Source: Arthrobacter sp. 9AX
GTDB taxonomy: Bacteria > Actinomycetota > Actinomycetes > Actinomycetales > Micrococcaceae
Assembly: GCF_902506095.1 (NCBI RefSeq)
Contig: NZ_LR733293.1
Coordinates: forward strand, 4,259,476-4,323,475
Reading direction: 5' to 3'
Length of the DNA: 64,000 nt
Part shown: positions 25,617-33,872 of the stretch, one piece after another
How the letters are laid out: each line of letters opens with the position of its first letter
Numbering within the stretch: the stretch's first letter is position 1
The notes under the pieces: generated by a model
Seen by the model: the letters and a program-made list of their open reading frames with translations, nothing else
Database searches by the model: none
Told to the model about the DNA's origin: nothing
Translations under genes and position numbers: made by a program

Positions 25617-26216
25617 CTACTTGGCGGCGACGGCCAGGAACTTGATGGGAAGCTCCTGCAACTCGAGCGGGCCGTGCGGGCCTTCACCATCGAGCAGGAG
25701 CGAGTCGCCCGGCTCCATGGTGTATTCGTACTGGCCGTGGCCGTACACCATCCGGCCCGCGAGCATGTAGATGAATTCTGTGCCGGGGTGCTGGAACAGC
25801 GGGAAAACATCCGAGGCGTCGGTCAGCGTCACCAGAGTGGGCTCCAACGCATCGGTGCGGCCCTTCAAGGTGCCCAGCACACGGTATTCGTGCCCGTGCC
25901 GGGTACCGCTGCGGACGGTAAGGCTGCCTTGGCCGTTCTTAGTGAAGGTGGCATCGCGGTCGGTATCCGCACCGCGGAACAGAGCCGTGACGGGGATCCT
26001 GAGCCCGTCCGCCAGGCGCTGCAAGGTGGTCAGCGAACAGGACGTGCTGGCCGTTTCAATCTTGGAGATCATCGCCTTGGAGAGCCCGGTGCGGGCTGCG
26101 AGCTCGGCAGAGGACAGGCCCTGGGAGGTGCGGTAATGCCGCAGCTGGGTTGCGATCACCTGCTCGAGTTTGCCGGCAACCTCTTCCCGGGCATGTTCTG
26201 TCATATCAGCCATCAT
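25617..26216 (-). CDS. XRE-type transcriptional regulator with C-terminal cupin domain
   Basis: A 199-residue repressor. Residues about 20-75 form the helix-turn-helix (QLRHYRTSQGLSSAELAARTGLSKAMISKIE), and the C-terminal half is a cupin barrel with FQHPGTEFIYMLAGRMVYGHGQYEYTMEPGDSLLLDGEGPHGPLEL (metal or ligand-binding His and Glu). The PuuR/SutR class of regulator usually responds to amines, amino acids or sulfur compounds. It lies about 200 bases upstream of the glnT operon in the same orientation, so that operon is the natural target. Start choice among the ATGs at 26216, 26213 and 26204 is uncertain; no ribosome site distinguishes them. Confidence 0.88.
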   Translation of the reverse strand: MMADMTEHAREEVAGKLEQVIATQLRHYRTSQGLSSAELAARTGLSKAMISKIETASTSCSLTTLQRLADGLRIPVTALFRGADTDRDATFTKNGQGSLTVRSGTRHGHEYRVLGTLKGRTDALEPTLVTLTDASDVFPLFQHPGTEFIYMLAGRMVYGHGQYEYTMEPGDSLLLDGEGPHGPLELQELPIKFLAVAAK

Positions 26217-26394
26217 AGGTGGGACGCCGCTGGGGCCGGGCTGCCCGTACCGCTGCCCTCCCTGCAGCCGCCTGCGGCGACCGTGCGACGCTCCACCCGG
26301 CCGCACAGCTATGCTGGGGAAACCCGCCGCAGCACGGCACGGCACGGGCACGGCAGCGAGGACCTCGGTCACTGGTCGCGGAAGGAAACGACAC

Positions 26395-27393
26395 ATGGCG
26401 CGAGCGACAGTCCAGGACGTCGCCAAGACGGCAGGCGTCTCCGTGGGCACCGTTTCCCGTGTCCTCAACGGCAGCCCGGCCGTCAGCGCAGCAAGCAAGG
26501 AAAAAGTCACCGGCGCCATCCGGAAGCTCAACTACCGGCCGCTCGCTTCTGCCCGCGACCTGCGCCGCGACCGGACCATGCGCATCCTGGCCCTCGCGAA
26601 GAACCTCAACTCCCCCGTGATCAGCGAGGCTTTCCGGGGGTTCGGGGACGCGGCGGCGTTATCCGGCTATGTCAGCCTGATTGCGCCGACGTCCGGGGAC
26701 CTTGAACGTGAACAGCAGCTGGTGGACATGCTGCGCAACGGCTCAGTGGATGGCCTGATCCTGTTTTCGCCCACCATGCCGGATGCGGATGTTGAAGCGC
26801 TGGCGGAGCAGTTGAGCGTGGTCCAGGTCTGCGAAATCGTCGACTCCGAGGCGGCGTTTGGTGTTTCCATCGACGACCGGCAGGCCGCCTTCGACATCAC
26901 CCGGCACCTGATCGAAACGGGGAGCCGCCGCCTGGCCATGATAGGCAACCGACTGGCCCGCTCCGGCAGGCTGCGCGAGGAAGGCTTCCGGGCGGCGGCC
27001 GCCGAAGCCGGTTTGGCGCCGGAGCATCTGCTCCTGGCCGACGGCGAGTTCGACTTCCACGCCGGGCGCCGCCTCGCCAAGGAACTTCTGCACCTGGACC
27101 CGCTGCCGGATGCCGTGTTCTGCGGCAGCGATACGGTGGCCGCAGGATGCGTACGCGAAATCACCGATGCCGGCCTCCGGGTCCCGGGAGACATCGCCGT
27201 GGCGGGTTTTGACGACTCCGTCCAGGCGGAAATGTGCGTGCCGGAACTGACCACCATCAGGCAGCCTGCCTATGAAATGGGACAGGTGGCTTTCGAAGCA
27301 CTGTTTGCGCGCATGACCGGGCCGGGTGGACACCGGCGCGGACGGATCTTCCTTTCACACGAACTCGTGGTCCGCGGCTCCACAAAGGACTGA
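26395..27393 (+). CDS. LacI-family transcriptional regulator
   Basis: A 332-residue regulator with the classical LacI DNA-binding start VQDVAKTAGVSVGTVSRVLNGSPAVSAASK, hinge helix region LNYRPLASARDLR, and a periplasmic-binding-protein-like effector domain ending VPELTTIRQPAYEMGQVAFE. The ATG follows GGAAGGAAACGACAC. The operators just downstream (27434-27449 and 27479-27496) are the expected palindromes, so it likely represses the next two genes, which encode a sugar-type dehydrogenase and a ThuA-like protein. Effector is probably a sugar or sugar derivative. Confidence 0.94.
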   Translation: MARATVQDVAKTAGVSVGTVSRVLNGSPAVSAASKEKVTGAIRKLNYRPLASARDLRRDRTMRILALAKNLNSPVISEAFRGFGDAAALSGYVSLIAPTSGDLEREQQLVDMLRNGSVDGLILFSPTMPDADVEALAEQLSVVQVCEIVDSEAAFGVSIDDRQAAFDITRHLIETGSRRLAMIGNRLARSGRLREEGFRAAAAEAGLAPEHLLLADGEFDFHAGRRLAKELLHLDPLPDAVFCGSDTVAAGCVREITDAGLRVPGDIAVAGFDDSVQAEMCVPELTTIRQPAYEMGQVAFEALFARMTGPGGHRRGRIFLSHELVVRGSTKD

Positions 27394-27433
27394 CCCAGGG
27401 GGTTGACAGCCCCGGAAGCGGCTGACAGACTTT

Positions 27434-27496
27434 TTGGAATCGATTCCAATCAGTCTTCAGCGCCATCCGTCCCTGATACTTGGAATCGATTCCAAG
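27434..27496. promoter_or_regulatory. tandem LacI-type operators
   Basis: Two perfect palindromes with the same 16-base core, TTGGAATCGATTCCAA, lie at 27434-27449 and 27479-27496 (the second extended to CTTGGAATCGATTCCAAG). Their centres are 46 bases apart. Both precede the TTG start at 27540 and follow the lacI-type gene, so a dimer or tetramer could bind both to silence the downstream pair. Confidence 0.9.
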
Positions 27497-27539
27497 ACCG
27501 CACTGAACACGTCCCACCCAGCCCCTAAGGAAGCATCCC

Positions 27540-28676
27540 TTGAACCACGAGCAGCAGTCGTCCGCGCAGCCCGCCGCTTTCCCGGAAGGAACACCGGCAG
27601 CAGAACTGCGGGTGGGCGTCGTCGGCATCGGCTGGGCCGGCCAGCAGCACCTGAAGGCCTATGACGCGCTTGACGGCGTCAGGATCGTTTCGCTGGCCGG
27701 GATGGAGCAGGAACTCCGCGACTCCCTGCAGGCCGAATACTCCATTCCCAACGCCTTCGCGGACTGGGAAGAAATGCTGGAGCACGGCGGCCTGGACGCG
27801 ATCAGCGTGGCCGTGCCTACGTTCCTGCACGCGCCCATCGCCGTCGCCGCCCTTGCACGCGGGATCCACGTACTGAGCGAGAAGCCCATCGCGCGCAACG
27901 CCGTCGAAGGCCAGGCCATGGTGGACGCGGCCCGCAAGGCCGGGCGCGTCCTGGACGTCGCCTTTAACCACCGCCGCCGCGGCGACATCCAGGCACTCAA
28001 GGATGTCATCGACGACGGCGGGCTGGGCCGGCCGTACTACGCCAAGGCATCCTGGCTGCGCCGTTCGGGCATCCCCACCCTCGGCAGCTGGTTCACCAAT
28101 CCGGAGCTCGCCGGCGGCGGACCCCTGGCGGACATCGGCGTCCACGCCCTGGACTACGCGCTGCACCTGCTCGGGGAACCCAAGGTGGTGGCCGTTTCTG
28201 CTGCCACGCATTCCGAGCTGGGCCCGCAGGGGCGCGGCGGCGGAAAAGAGTACTCGGCCCTCGCCTCAGCGCACGCGTTCGAGGTGGAGGACTTCGCTTC
28301 CGCGTTCCTGAGGCTTGAGGGCGGCGGAACCCTGCTGATCGAGGCCAGCTGGGCCACGTACCGCGAAATGGACGACCTCCTGGACTTCACGATCTACGGC
28401 ACCGACGGCGGCGCCGAGCTCAAGGTGCAGGGCGCACCCTTCCCGGCCGTCGGCCAGCTCCGCGTGTTCACGGACAAGGAAGGCGAATCCGCGGACTACG
28501 TGCCACCGGTACTGCCGGGCCGCGCCCATGACGCAGTAGTGGAAGACTTCATCACGGCAGTGCGCGGCGGAGAGGCAGTCTGGGGAGAGCATGACGGCTC
28601 CCTGGCGCTCTACCGGGCGCAGATCATCGACGCGTGCTACCAGTCCGCACTGGAGCAGAGGGAGGTTCGTCTCTAA
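27540..28676 (+). CDS. Gfo/Idh/MocA-family oxidoreductase
   Basis: A 378-residue NAD(P)-dependent dehydrogenase. The Rossmann start is RVGVVGIGWAGQQHLKAY, and the family's catalytic EKP motif is VLSEKPIARNAVEGQ, with DIGVHALDYALHLLGEP matching the catalytic Asp-x3-His region. Such enzymes oxidise sugars, inositols or keto-sugars. The TTG at 27540 is preceded by AAGGAAGCATCCC. It is coupled to the ThuA-like gene by TAATG overlap. The first gene controlled by the LacI operators is this one. Confidence 0.93.
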   Translation: MNHEQQSSAQPAAFPEGTPAAELRVGVVGIGWAGQQHLKAYDALDGVRIVSLAGMEQELRDSLQAEYSIPNAFADWEEMLEHGGLDAISVAVPTFLHAPIAVAALARGIHVLSEKPIARNAVEGQAMVDAARKAGRVLDVAFNHRRRGDIQALKDVIDDGGLGRPYYAKASWLRRSGIPTLGSWFTNPELAGGGPLADIGVHALDYALHLLGEPKVVAVSAATHSELGPQGRGGGKEYSALASAHAFEVEDFASAFLRLEGGGTLLIEASWATYREMDDLLDFTIYGTDGGAELKVQGAPFPAVGQLRVFTDKEGESADYVPPVLPGRAHDAVVEDFITAVRGGEAVWGEHDGSLALYRAQIIDACYQSALEQREVRL

Positions 28677-29425
28677 TGAACCACGAACTGAGGATCCGGG
28701 TCTGGAACGAAGGCGTCCACGAGGCCATCAACGAGCCATCCCACATTGGTGAGATCTACCCCGACGGCATCCACGGCGCCATCGCCGCGGGCCTTCGTTC
28801 CTACTACCCCGAGGCGGAAGTTACGACGGCGGTGCTCGCCACCGATGATGAGCACGGCCTGGATGAGGAGGTGCTCGCCGAGACGGACGTCCTGCTCTGG
28901 TGGGGACACATGGCCCACCACGAGGTGAGCGACGCCGTCGTCGAACGCGTCCACCGGCACGTGCTGGGCGGTATGGGACTGATCGTGCTCCACTCGGGGC
29001 ATTTTGCCAAGGTGTTCACCAAGCTGCTGGGCACCAGCTGCTCGCTGGCGTGGCGGAACGACGGCGAGCGCGAGCTCGTATGGACCGTGAAGCCCTCACA
29101 CCCCATCGCCGAAGGTGTGGACAGCCCCATCGTTATCCCCGAGCAGGAGATGTACGGCGAGCTGTTCGACATTCCGGACCCGGACGACCTCATCTTCATC
29201 AGCTCCTTCGCGGGCGGCGAGGTGTTCCGCTCCGGCGTCACGTTCACCCGGGGCAAGGGGCGGATCTTCTACTTCAGCCCGGGCGACCAGGAGTACCCGG
29301 TGTACCACCATCCCCAGATCCAGCGCGTCCTGGCCAACGGCGTGAAGTGGGCGGCCCAGCCGGACCTGCACCGCGCTGCCCCGGAGGTCACCAACCCGTC
29401 GCGGAACTGGTTCGACCAGGGCTGA
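28676..29425 (+). CDS. ThuA-like (trehalose-utilisation type) protein
   Basis: A 249-residue protein of the ThuA/glutamine-amidotransferase-like fold. Features include VRVWNEGVHE at the start, DVLLWWGHMAHHEVSDAVVE, GMGLIVLHSGHFAKVFTKLL (with a family-typical HSGH) and GRIFYFSPGDQEYPVYHHPQIQRVLANGVKWA. Family members are often encoded with Idh/MocA dehydrogenases and take part in 3-keto-disaccharide handling. ATG 28676 overlaps the TAA of the upstream gene, so translation is coupled. Confidence 0.92.
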   Translation: MNHELRIRVWNEGVHEAINEPSHIGEIYPDGIHGAIAAGLRSYYPEAEVTTAVLATDDEHGLDEEVLAETDVLLWWGHMAHHEVSDAVVERVHRHVLGGMGLIVLHSGHFAKVFTKLLGTSCSLAWRNDGERELVWTVKPSHPIAEGVDSPIVIPEQEMYGELFDIPDPDDLIFISSFAGGEVFRSGVTFTRGKGRIFYFSPGDQEYPVYHHPQIQRVLANGVKWAAQPDLHRAAPEVTNPSRNWFDQG

Positions 29426-29437
29426 CCCCTCCCGCCG

Positions 29438-29506
29438 GCGGAGTTTTTGTCCGGATATGCAGGCTTTAGGGGACTTTATCCCGGCATACGTGGACAAAAA
29501 CTCCGC
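29438..29506. terminator. inverted repeat between convergent genes
   Basis: A perfect 15-base arm pair, GCGGAGTTTTTGTCC (29438-29452) and GGACAAAAACTCCGC (29492-29506), encloses about 39 bases with some extra pairing. It begins 12 bases after the ThuA-like gene and its right arm lies within the last codons of the minus-strand membrane-protein gene. The oligo-T in the arm and the position suit a bidirectional terminator or a palindromic intergenic repeat. Confidence 0.6.
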
Positions 29507-29970
29507 TTCCGGAGCCGCGCCACGAGCGAGGCGGCGAGCAGGGCGGTTACCAGTTCCAGTCCGATGATCAGCAACAGCTGGGCGCTTCCGGACGTTTGGG
29601 CGAAGTACGACGCCGGCCTGCCGCCGTGGGCGTGCCCGGCACCTCCCGCGCCGAGCAGCAGAGCCGCATGCAGCACGACCGTTAGCAGCGCCGAGAGCGT
29701 CACCTGGTGCAAGGCACGCACCCTGCTGTGCCGCCAGATATGGACGGTGCAGGGTACACAAACGGCCGCCAGCGCCACCATCACAATGCCCAGCCAAACA
29801 CCGTGGTGGCCGGCGGCCGCCCACCACAGGTGCGCAACGCAGGACACAGCGGTGACCACGGCGCAGGCCCGCGAGTGCAGGACGGGACCGCCGGCACGGG
29901 CCCGGCCCGCCGTCGTCGTATGTTCTCCAATGCCGGCAACCCCCGGGGTGGGGCTAGTGGCAGGAGCCAC
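29476..29970 (-). CDS. small membrane protein overlapping the amine oxidase gene
   Basis: A 164-residue protein starting at GTG 29968-29970, inside the last codons of the amine oxidase gene; GAGG precedes it by nine bases. After about 30 hydrophilic residues come four hydrophobic segments: ACAVVTAVSCVAHLWWAA, VWLGIVMVALAAVCVPC, ALLTVVLHAALLLGAGGAG and AQLLLIIGLELVTALLAASL, with a GHAHGG motif between the third and fourth. I do not recognise the family. The 17-base overlap implies co-translation with the oxidase, so a role in copper supply, enzyme localisation or product export is possible, but nothing here proves it. Confidence 0.72.
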   Translation of the reverse strand: MAPATSPTPGVAGIGEHTTTAGRARAGGPVLHSRACAVVTAVSCVAHLWWAAAGHHGVWLGIVMVALAAVCVPCTVHIWRHSRVRALHQVTLSALLTVVLHAALLLGAGGAGHAHGGRPASYFAQTSGSAQLLLIIGLELVTALLAASLVARLRKRSFCPRMPG

Positions 29971-31915
29971 CGCTGCCGCCCTCACCGTGGCAGGCCGCGG
30001 CCTGCTTGTTGGGGTTGGCGGGGACGTCCAGGACCGGGCTGCGGTCGAAGAAGCCCTCGGGCCGGAGCTTGAAGCCCACGGTATCCACCGGCATGATGGG
30101 CCAGTCCTCCACCCGCGGGAAGTGCGTGAGCCCGAAGGTATGCCACACCACGATGTCCTCACCGTCAATGTCCCGGTCCTGTGCCACGTAGGCTGGCAGG
30201 CCGGCGCCGCCGATGTGCTGGTTGACGAAGTCGCCGGTGGGGTAGCGCTCCTCCTCGGCGTAGCGGGTGACCCAAAGATCCTTGGTGGCAAAGGCCGCGC
30301 GCCTGGCGATCGAGGATTCGGGATCCGCCAGCAAGGTGGGCTGGTTGTGGGAATGGAGTTTGTAGCCCACCGGCTCGCCCAGCCGGTTGCGCGACTCGGG
30401 GTTGGAGATGATCCAGGTCCGGCCGGCCCTCGCGTCAGCTCCACGGACCGCTTCCGATTCGCGGGTCAGCACTGTGCGCTTGCGGGAGAAGGCGTTGCCG
30501 CGCTCGTTGCCCGGGCCCATGGCCTGCCGGACCACGTCCTCCTCCTCCACCCGGTTGGTGAACCCGTCGATGGCCATGTCCAGCCGCGCGCTGAAGAGGT
30601 GCTGGTGGAAAGGTGCGCCGAGGCCGGGGGCGAGTTGGGAGATGTTATCTGAACCGCCCTCGGGGAAAGCGGAGGTGAAGACGATTCCGGTGGCCTTGGC
30701 CTCAAACTCGATGGTGCCGTCCAGGTAGAGGTACCAGTAGAAGCCGTAGTCGTAGTTGCCGATGGTGGTGAAGAAGGAGATCACCAGTCGGCGGTTCCGG
30801 CGGGTGTAGTTGATCCCCGTCCACAGGTCCGAGTGCTTGGACAGGATGCTCCAGTCCTCCTCGTGCATGCAGATGCCGTTGCGGATCTCCCGCGGGTTGC
30901 CAAAAGCGTCGCTGATGACCGGGCTGAAATAGGTGATCTCGCCGAGGCAGTCGCAGCCCAGTTCCAGGGAGTTGGCGTACTGGCCCACCAGGTATTCTCC
31001 GGTGTCGAAGTAGTTCTGCCAGGACCGGATGGGCGACGGGTCGCCGTAGGGAACCACCATCTCCGCGATCGAGGCGCGGTTGATGATGGGCCGCACCCGG
31101 CCGCCGTCCTCGAAGGCGAGGTTGTGCAGGACCACTCCTTCGCGGACATCGAATCCCACGTCCACGCTCCACTTTTCCCACTCCACGTGATTCCCGCCGG
31201 TGACCGTGAAGCTGGGGCCCTGGGGCTGGGTGATGCTGATGGGCTTCTGGCTGGTGCGGGGCGGCCCGGCCAGCTCCGGGTCGGTGTAGTTGCCGTGTTC
31301 GGCCGGAATCGGCATGACACCGAGGTCGATGACCTGCGTGACTTCCTTGTTCACCACGTCCACGTAAGCCACGAGCCCATCCACGGGGTGAGCCCAGGCA
31401 CTGTCCTCGGGGAAGTCCTGCACAAAAGCCAGGCCGCGGAGGATGCGGCGGCCTTGCTCCTCGGTGTACTCGAACACCCCGGCGGACAGCGGGGCCACCC
31501 GGACCTTTGCCACGTCGAGGTCCCTGTCCTGCAGGGCCTTGAGCCACCGTTCGTCGGTGGCCAGCAGCGCTTCCACCACCTCGAACTCCTCCTCCAGGAC
31601 GGGCAGTTCGCCGGTCACCGCGGTATCGAGCACGACGGCGGATTCCACCAATTGGCGCGTGAGGGAGACGACGACGTCGCTTGGCGCTGCCCCGGAGACG
31701 TCGTGGATAAAGGCCCGGAAGCGGCGGCCCCCGGGCTCTGCGCCGGTTCCGGCCGCCCGCCTGCCGGTTCCGACCGGATCCAGGAGGCCCAGGTAGGCGA
31801 TGCGGTGCTGCGGGCCGAGGAGCCCCTCCTGCTGCAGGATGGACCGGACCTGAAGGATCTCGGCGGCGGTGGCCAGGCGGAATGCCGAGGTTGTTTCAAC
31901 TGCTGCAAGCGTCAT
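29954..31915 (-). CDS. copper-containing primary amine oxidase (topaquinone enzyme)
   Basis: A 653-residue quinoprotein oxidising primary amines to aldehyde, ammonia and hydrogen peroxide. The topaquinone precursor is Tyr388 in TIGNYDYG, the catalytic base Asp304 is in NYFDTGEY, and the copper ligands are His437, His439 (PFHQHLFSARLD) and His598 (GLTHFPRVEDW). All are offset by six from the corresponding residues of Arthrobacter globiformis phenylethylamine oxidase, which fits an aromatic-amine substrate such as tyramine or phenethylamine. The tail, ACHGEGGSGGSCH, is Cys/His/Gly-rich, beyond the normal fold end. A palindrome at 31955-31980 and a divergent TetR gene suggest repression. Confidence 0.96.
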   Translation of the reverse strand: MTLAAVETTSAFRLATAAEILQVRSILQQEGLLGPQHRIAYLGLLDPVGTGRRAAGTGAEPGGRRFRAFIHDVSGAAPSDVVVSLTRQLVESAVVLDTAVTGELPVLEEEFEVVEALLATDERWLKALQDRDLDVAKVRVAPLSAGVFEYTEEQGRRILRGLAFVQDFPEDSAWAHPVDGLVAYVDVVNKEVTQVIDLGVMPIPAEHGNYTDPELAGPPRTSQKPISITQPQGPSFTVTGGNHVEWEKWSVDVGFDVREGVVLHNLAFEDGGRVRPIINRASIAEMVVPYGDPSPIRSWQNYFDTGEYLVGQYANSLELGCDCLGEITYFSPVISDAFGNPREIRNGICMHEEDWSILSKHSDLWTGINYTRRNRRLVISFFTTIGNYDYGFYWYLYLDGTIEFEAKATGIVFTSAFPEGGSDNISQLAPGLGAPFHQHLFSARLDMAIDGFTNRVEEEDVVRQAMGPGNERGNAFSRKRTVLTRESEAVRGADARAGRTWIISNPESRNRLGEPVGYKLHSHNQPTLLADPESSIARRAAFATKDLWVTRYAEEERYPTGDFVNQHIGGAGLPAYVAQDRDIDGEDIVVWHTFGLTHFPRVEDWPIMPVDTVGFKLRPEGFFDRSPVLDVPANPNKQAAACHGEGGSGGSCH

Positions 31916-31954
31916 GGATGGAACCTTTGATCGGACCGCTGCGGGTCAACCGGT

Positions 31955-31980
31955 TTATTTTCTATAGTTGTAGAGAATAA
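31955..31980. promoter_or_regulatory. TetR-type palindromic operator
   Basis: An A+T-rich inverted repeat, TTATTTTCTA-N6-TAGAGAATAA, with nine of ten arm positions complementary. It sits between the divergent amine oxidase start (31915) and the TetR start (32039), overlapping the likely promoters of both, as autoregulatory TetR sites usually do. Confidence 0.72.
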
Positions 31981-32038
31981 GCTTTACGTAAGATGGCTCA
32001 CAAGGGTTTGGGCGAAATATTTTCGGGGAGCAGCAGCG

Positions 32039-32641
32039 GTGCCAAAGATTGTTGACCATGATGAGCGGCGCCTGGAACTGGTGGATGCCACCTGGCGGAT
32101 CATCGCGCGGAACGGCCTTGAAGGTGCCACGATGCGTGAGATTGCGCTCGAAGCGGGCTTCGCCAATGGCGCCCTGAAGCCCTACTTCCCCACCAAGGAC
32201 ACCCTGCTCGAATTCGCGTTCAGCCACGTGTTCAACCGGACCAACCAGCGGATCGCCAAGGTCACGCACGGCCTGTCCGGCCTCGCCGCCCTGCGCGCGT
32301 TTTCCCTCGAGGTGCTGCCGCTCGACGAGGAGCGCATCAACGAGGCGCGGATCGTGATCCCCTTCTGGCAGCGGGCCGTCAACGACCCGCAAAAAGCGCT
32401 AATCCACCAGCAGTCCATGGACGAATGGCTTGCTGCCATCCGGCGTTACCTCGGGGAGGCGAGGGACGCTGGCGACGTGAGTACCGCCGTCGGCGACGAC
32501 GTCCTGGCCGGCCAGCTCCTGAACATGCTGCTCGGGGCACAGATCGAGGCGGCACTGGCTCCGGCAGGCCGCACGGACTTCGGGCATGACCGGCAGCTTC
32601 AGGGTTACCTGGCAATGCTGGGCGGACAGGCCCGCCCATGA
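32039..32641 (+). CDS. TetR-family transcriptional regulator
   Basis: A 200-residue regulator starting at GTG 32039, preceded by GGGGAG. The DNA-binding domain is RRLELVDATWRIIARNGLEG...MREIALEAGFANGALKPYFPTKDTLLEFAFSHV, a normal TetR helix-turn-helix with a BetI-like C-terminal ligand domain. It is divergent from the amine oxidase gene, with a palindrome between them, so it probably represses that gene and itself, and responds to an amine or aldehyde. Its stop overlaps the ATG of the downstream PLP enzyme (ATGA). Confidence 0.94.
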   Translation: MPKIVDHDERRLELVDATWRIIARNGLEGATMREIALEAGFANGALKPYFPTKDTLLEFAFSHVFNRTNQRIAKVTHGLSGLAALRAFSLEVLPLDEERINEARIVIPFWQRAVNDPQKALIHQQSMDEWLAAIRRYLGEARDAGDVSTAVGDDVLAGQLLNMLLGAQIEAALAPAGRTDFGHDRQLQGYLAMLGGQARP

Positions 32642-33750
32642 ACGCCGGAAACGCGGCCATTCCCGCCGGTATCGACACCCCCGAAATCCTCGTGGACATG
32701 GACATCCTGGACCGGAACATCGCGCGGATGTCCCAGGCGGTGCAGGCGAAGGGGCTCGCGCTGCGCCCGCATGCCAAGACCCACAAGATCCCGGAAATTG
32801 CGCACCGCCAGCTGGCCGCTGGAGCCGTGGGGCTGACCGTAGCCACCATTGGCGAAGCGGAAGTATTCGCCGCGGCGGGCGTGATGGATCTGTTTATTGC
32901 TTATCCGCTTTGGTTGTCGCCGCAGAAGGCGGAGCGGCTCCGGCACCTTGCCGCGGCCGCGGAAATCTCGGTGGGTGTGGACTCCGAAGCCGGCGCCGCC
33001 GCACTGGGAGCAGGCCTGGGTGCTGCTGCGGCGGAGGTCAGCGTGCTGGTGGAGATCGACAGCGGCCACCACCGCAGCGGCGTCCAGCCGGAAGCCGCTG
33101 CAACGGTGGCCCGGGCGGCGTCCGATGCCGGCCTCAAGGTGGCAGGCGTCTTCACGTTTCCCGGCCACAGCTATGCGCCGGGGAAGCCGCTCGAAGCCGC
33201 CGCGCAGGAGCAGGAGGCCCTGCACCAGGCGGCGGAAGCGCTGAGCGCGGCGGGCTTCGAGGCGCGCGTGATGAGCGGCGGATCCACCCCCACGGCACTC
33301 CTCACCAAGGCTTCGGGAGCCACCGAGGTGCGTCCGGGCGTGTACGTGCTTGGTGATGCCCAGCAGCTGGAGCTGGGCCGTTGCGCGCTCGAGGACATCG
33401 CACTGACGGTGGCGGCCACCGTGGTCAGCCACCATCCGCCGGCCCCGGGCACTCCGCCGCGCCTTATCCTCGACGCCGGCAGCAAGATCCTGGGCAGCGA
33501 CCGGCCGGCGTGGGCTACCGGCTTCGGCCGGCTGATGGACCACCCCGGCGCGAGGATTACCGCCCTGTCGGAGCACCACGCCACGGTGGAATGGCACGAC
33601 GACGGTGTATTGCCGCCGGTCGGCACACGGCTGCGGGTCATCCCCAACCACGTCTGCCTTGCCATGAACCTGGTGGATGACGTGGCGGTGGTCAGCCGGG
33701 GCAACCTGATGGACCGCTGGGTGGTCGCCGCCCGTGGCAGGAACAAGTAA
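32638..33750 (+). CDS. D-threonine aldolase / D-serine dehydratase-like PLP enzyme
   Basis: A 370-residue fold-type III PLP enzyme. The PLP-lysine motif is RPHAKTHK (Lys47 the likely Schiff base), with SGGSTPT as a phosphate-binding loop. VIPNHVCLAMN has the His-x-Cys divalent-metal site seen in D-serine dehydratase and D-threonine aldolase. Members cleave beta-hydroxy D-amino acids or dehydrate D-serine. It is translationally coupled to the TetR gene, which in turn is beside the amine oxidase, so it may act on a substrate of the same catabolic region; a beta-hydroxy aromatic amino acid is one possibility (inference). Confidence 0.9.
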   Translation: MNAGNAAIPAGIDTPEILVDMDILDRNIARMSQAVQAKGLALRPHAKTHKIPEIAHRQLAAGAVGLTVATIGEAEVFAAAGVMDLFIAYPLWLSPQKAERLRHLAAAAEISVGVDSEAGAAALGAGLGAAAAEVSVLVEIDSGHHRSGVQPEAAATVARAASDAGLKVAGVFTFPGHSYAPGKPLEAAAQEQEALHQAAEALSAAGFEARVMSGGSTPTALLTKASGATEVRPGVYVLGDAQQLELGRCALEDIALTVAATVVSHHPPAPGTPPRLILDAGSKILGSDRPAWATGFGRLMDHPGARITALSEHHATVEWHDDGVLPPVGTRLRVIPNHVCLAMNLVDDVAVVSRGNLMDRWVVAARGRNK

Positions 33751-33809
33751 TACGTTCGGGTTTTTCGACGGGTGTTGAAAAAAGATGCCGGCCGGCGCTA
33801 CTCTCGTAG

Positions 33810-33831
33810 GACTGTGTTCCAGAACACAGTC
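33810..33831. promoter_or_regulatory. palindrome upstream of the AraC-type regulator
   Basis: Ten-base arms GACTGTGTTC and GAACACAGTC surround a two-base centre, 42-63 bases before the start of the AraC-type gene at 33873. A perfect palindrome of this kind normally marks a dimeric repressor site; no copy was noticed elsewhere in the window. Confidence 0.55.
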
Positions 33832-33872
33832 TTTGGGGAACGTCAGATGGCCGTCCGTCGACAGGAACATCC

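Noticed and set aside
29476..30444. Longer start for the small membrane protein inside the amine oxidase gene
   Set aside because: The extra part is shadow of the oxidase; the GTG at 29970 with an upstream GAGG gives a normal four-helix protein.
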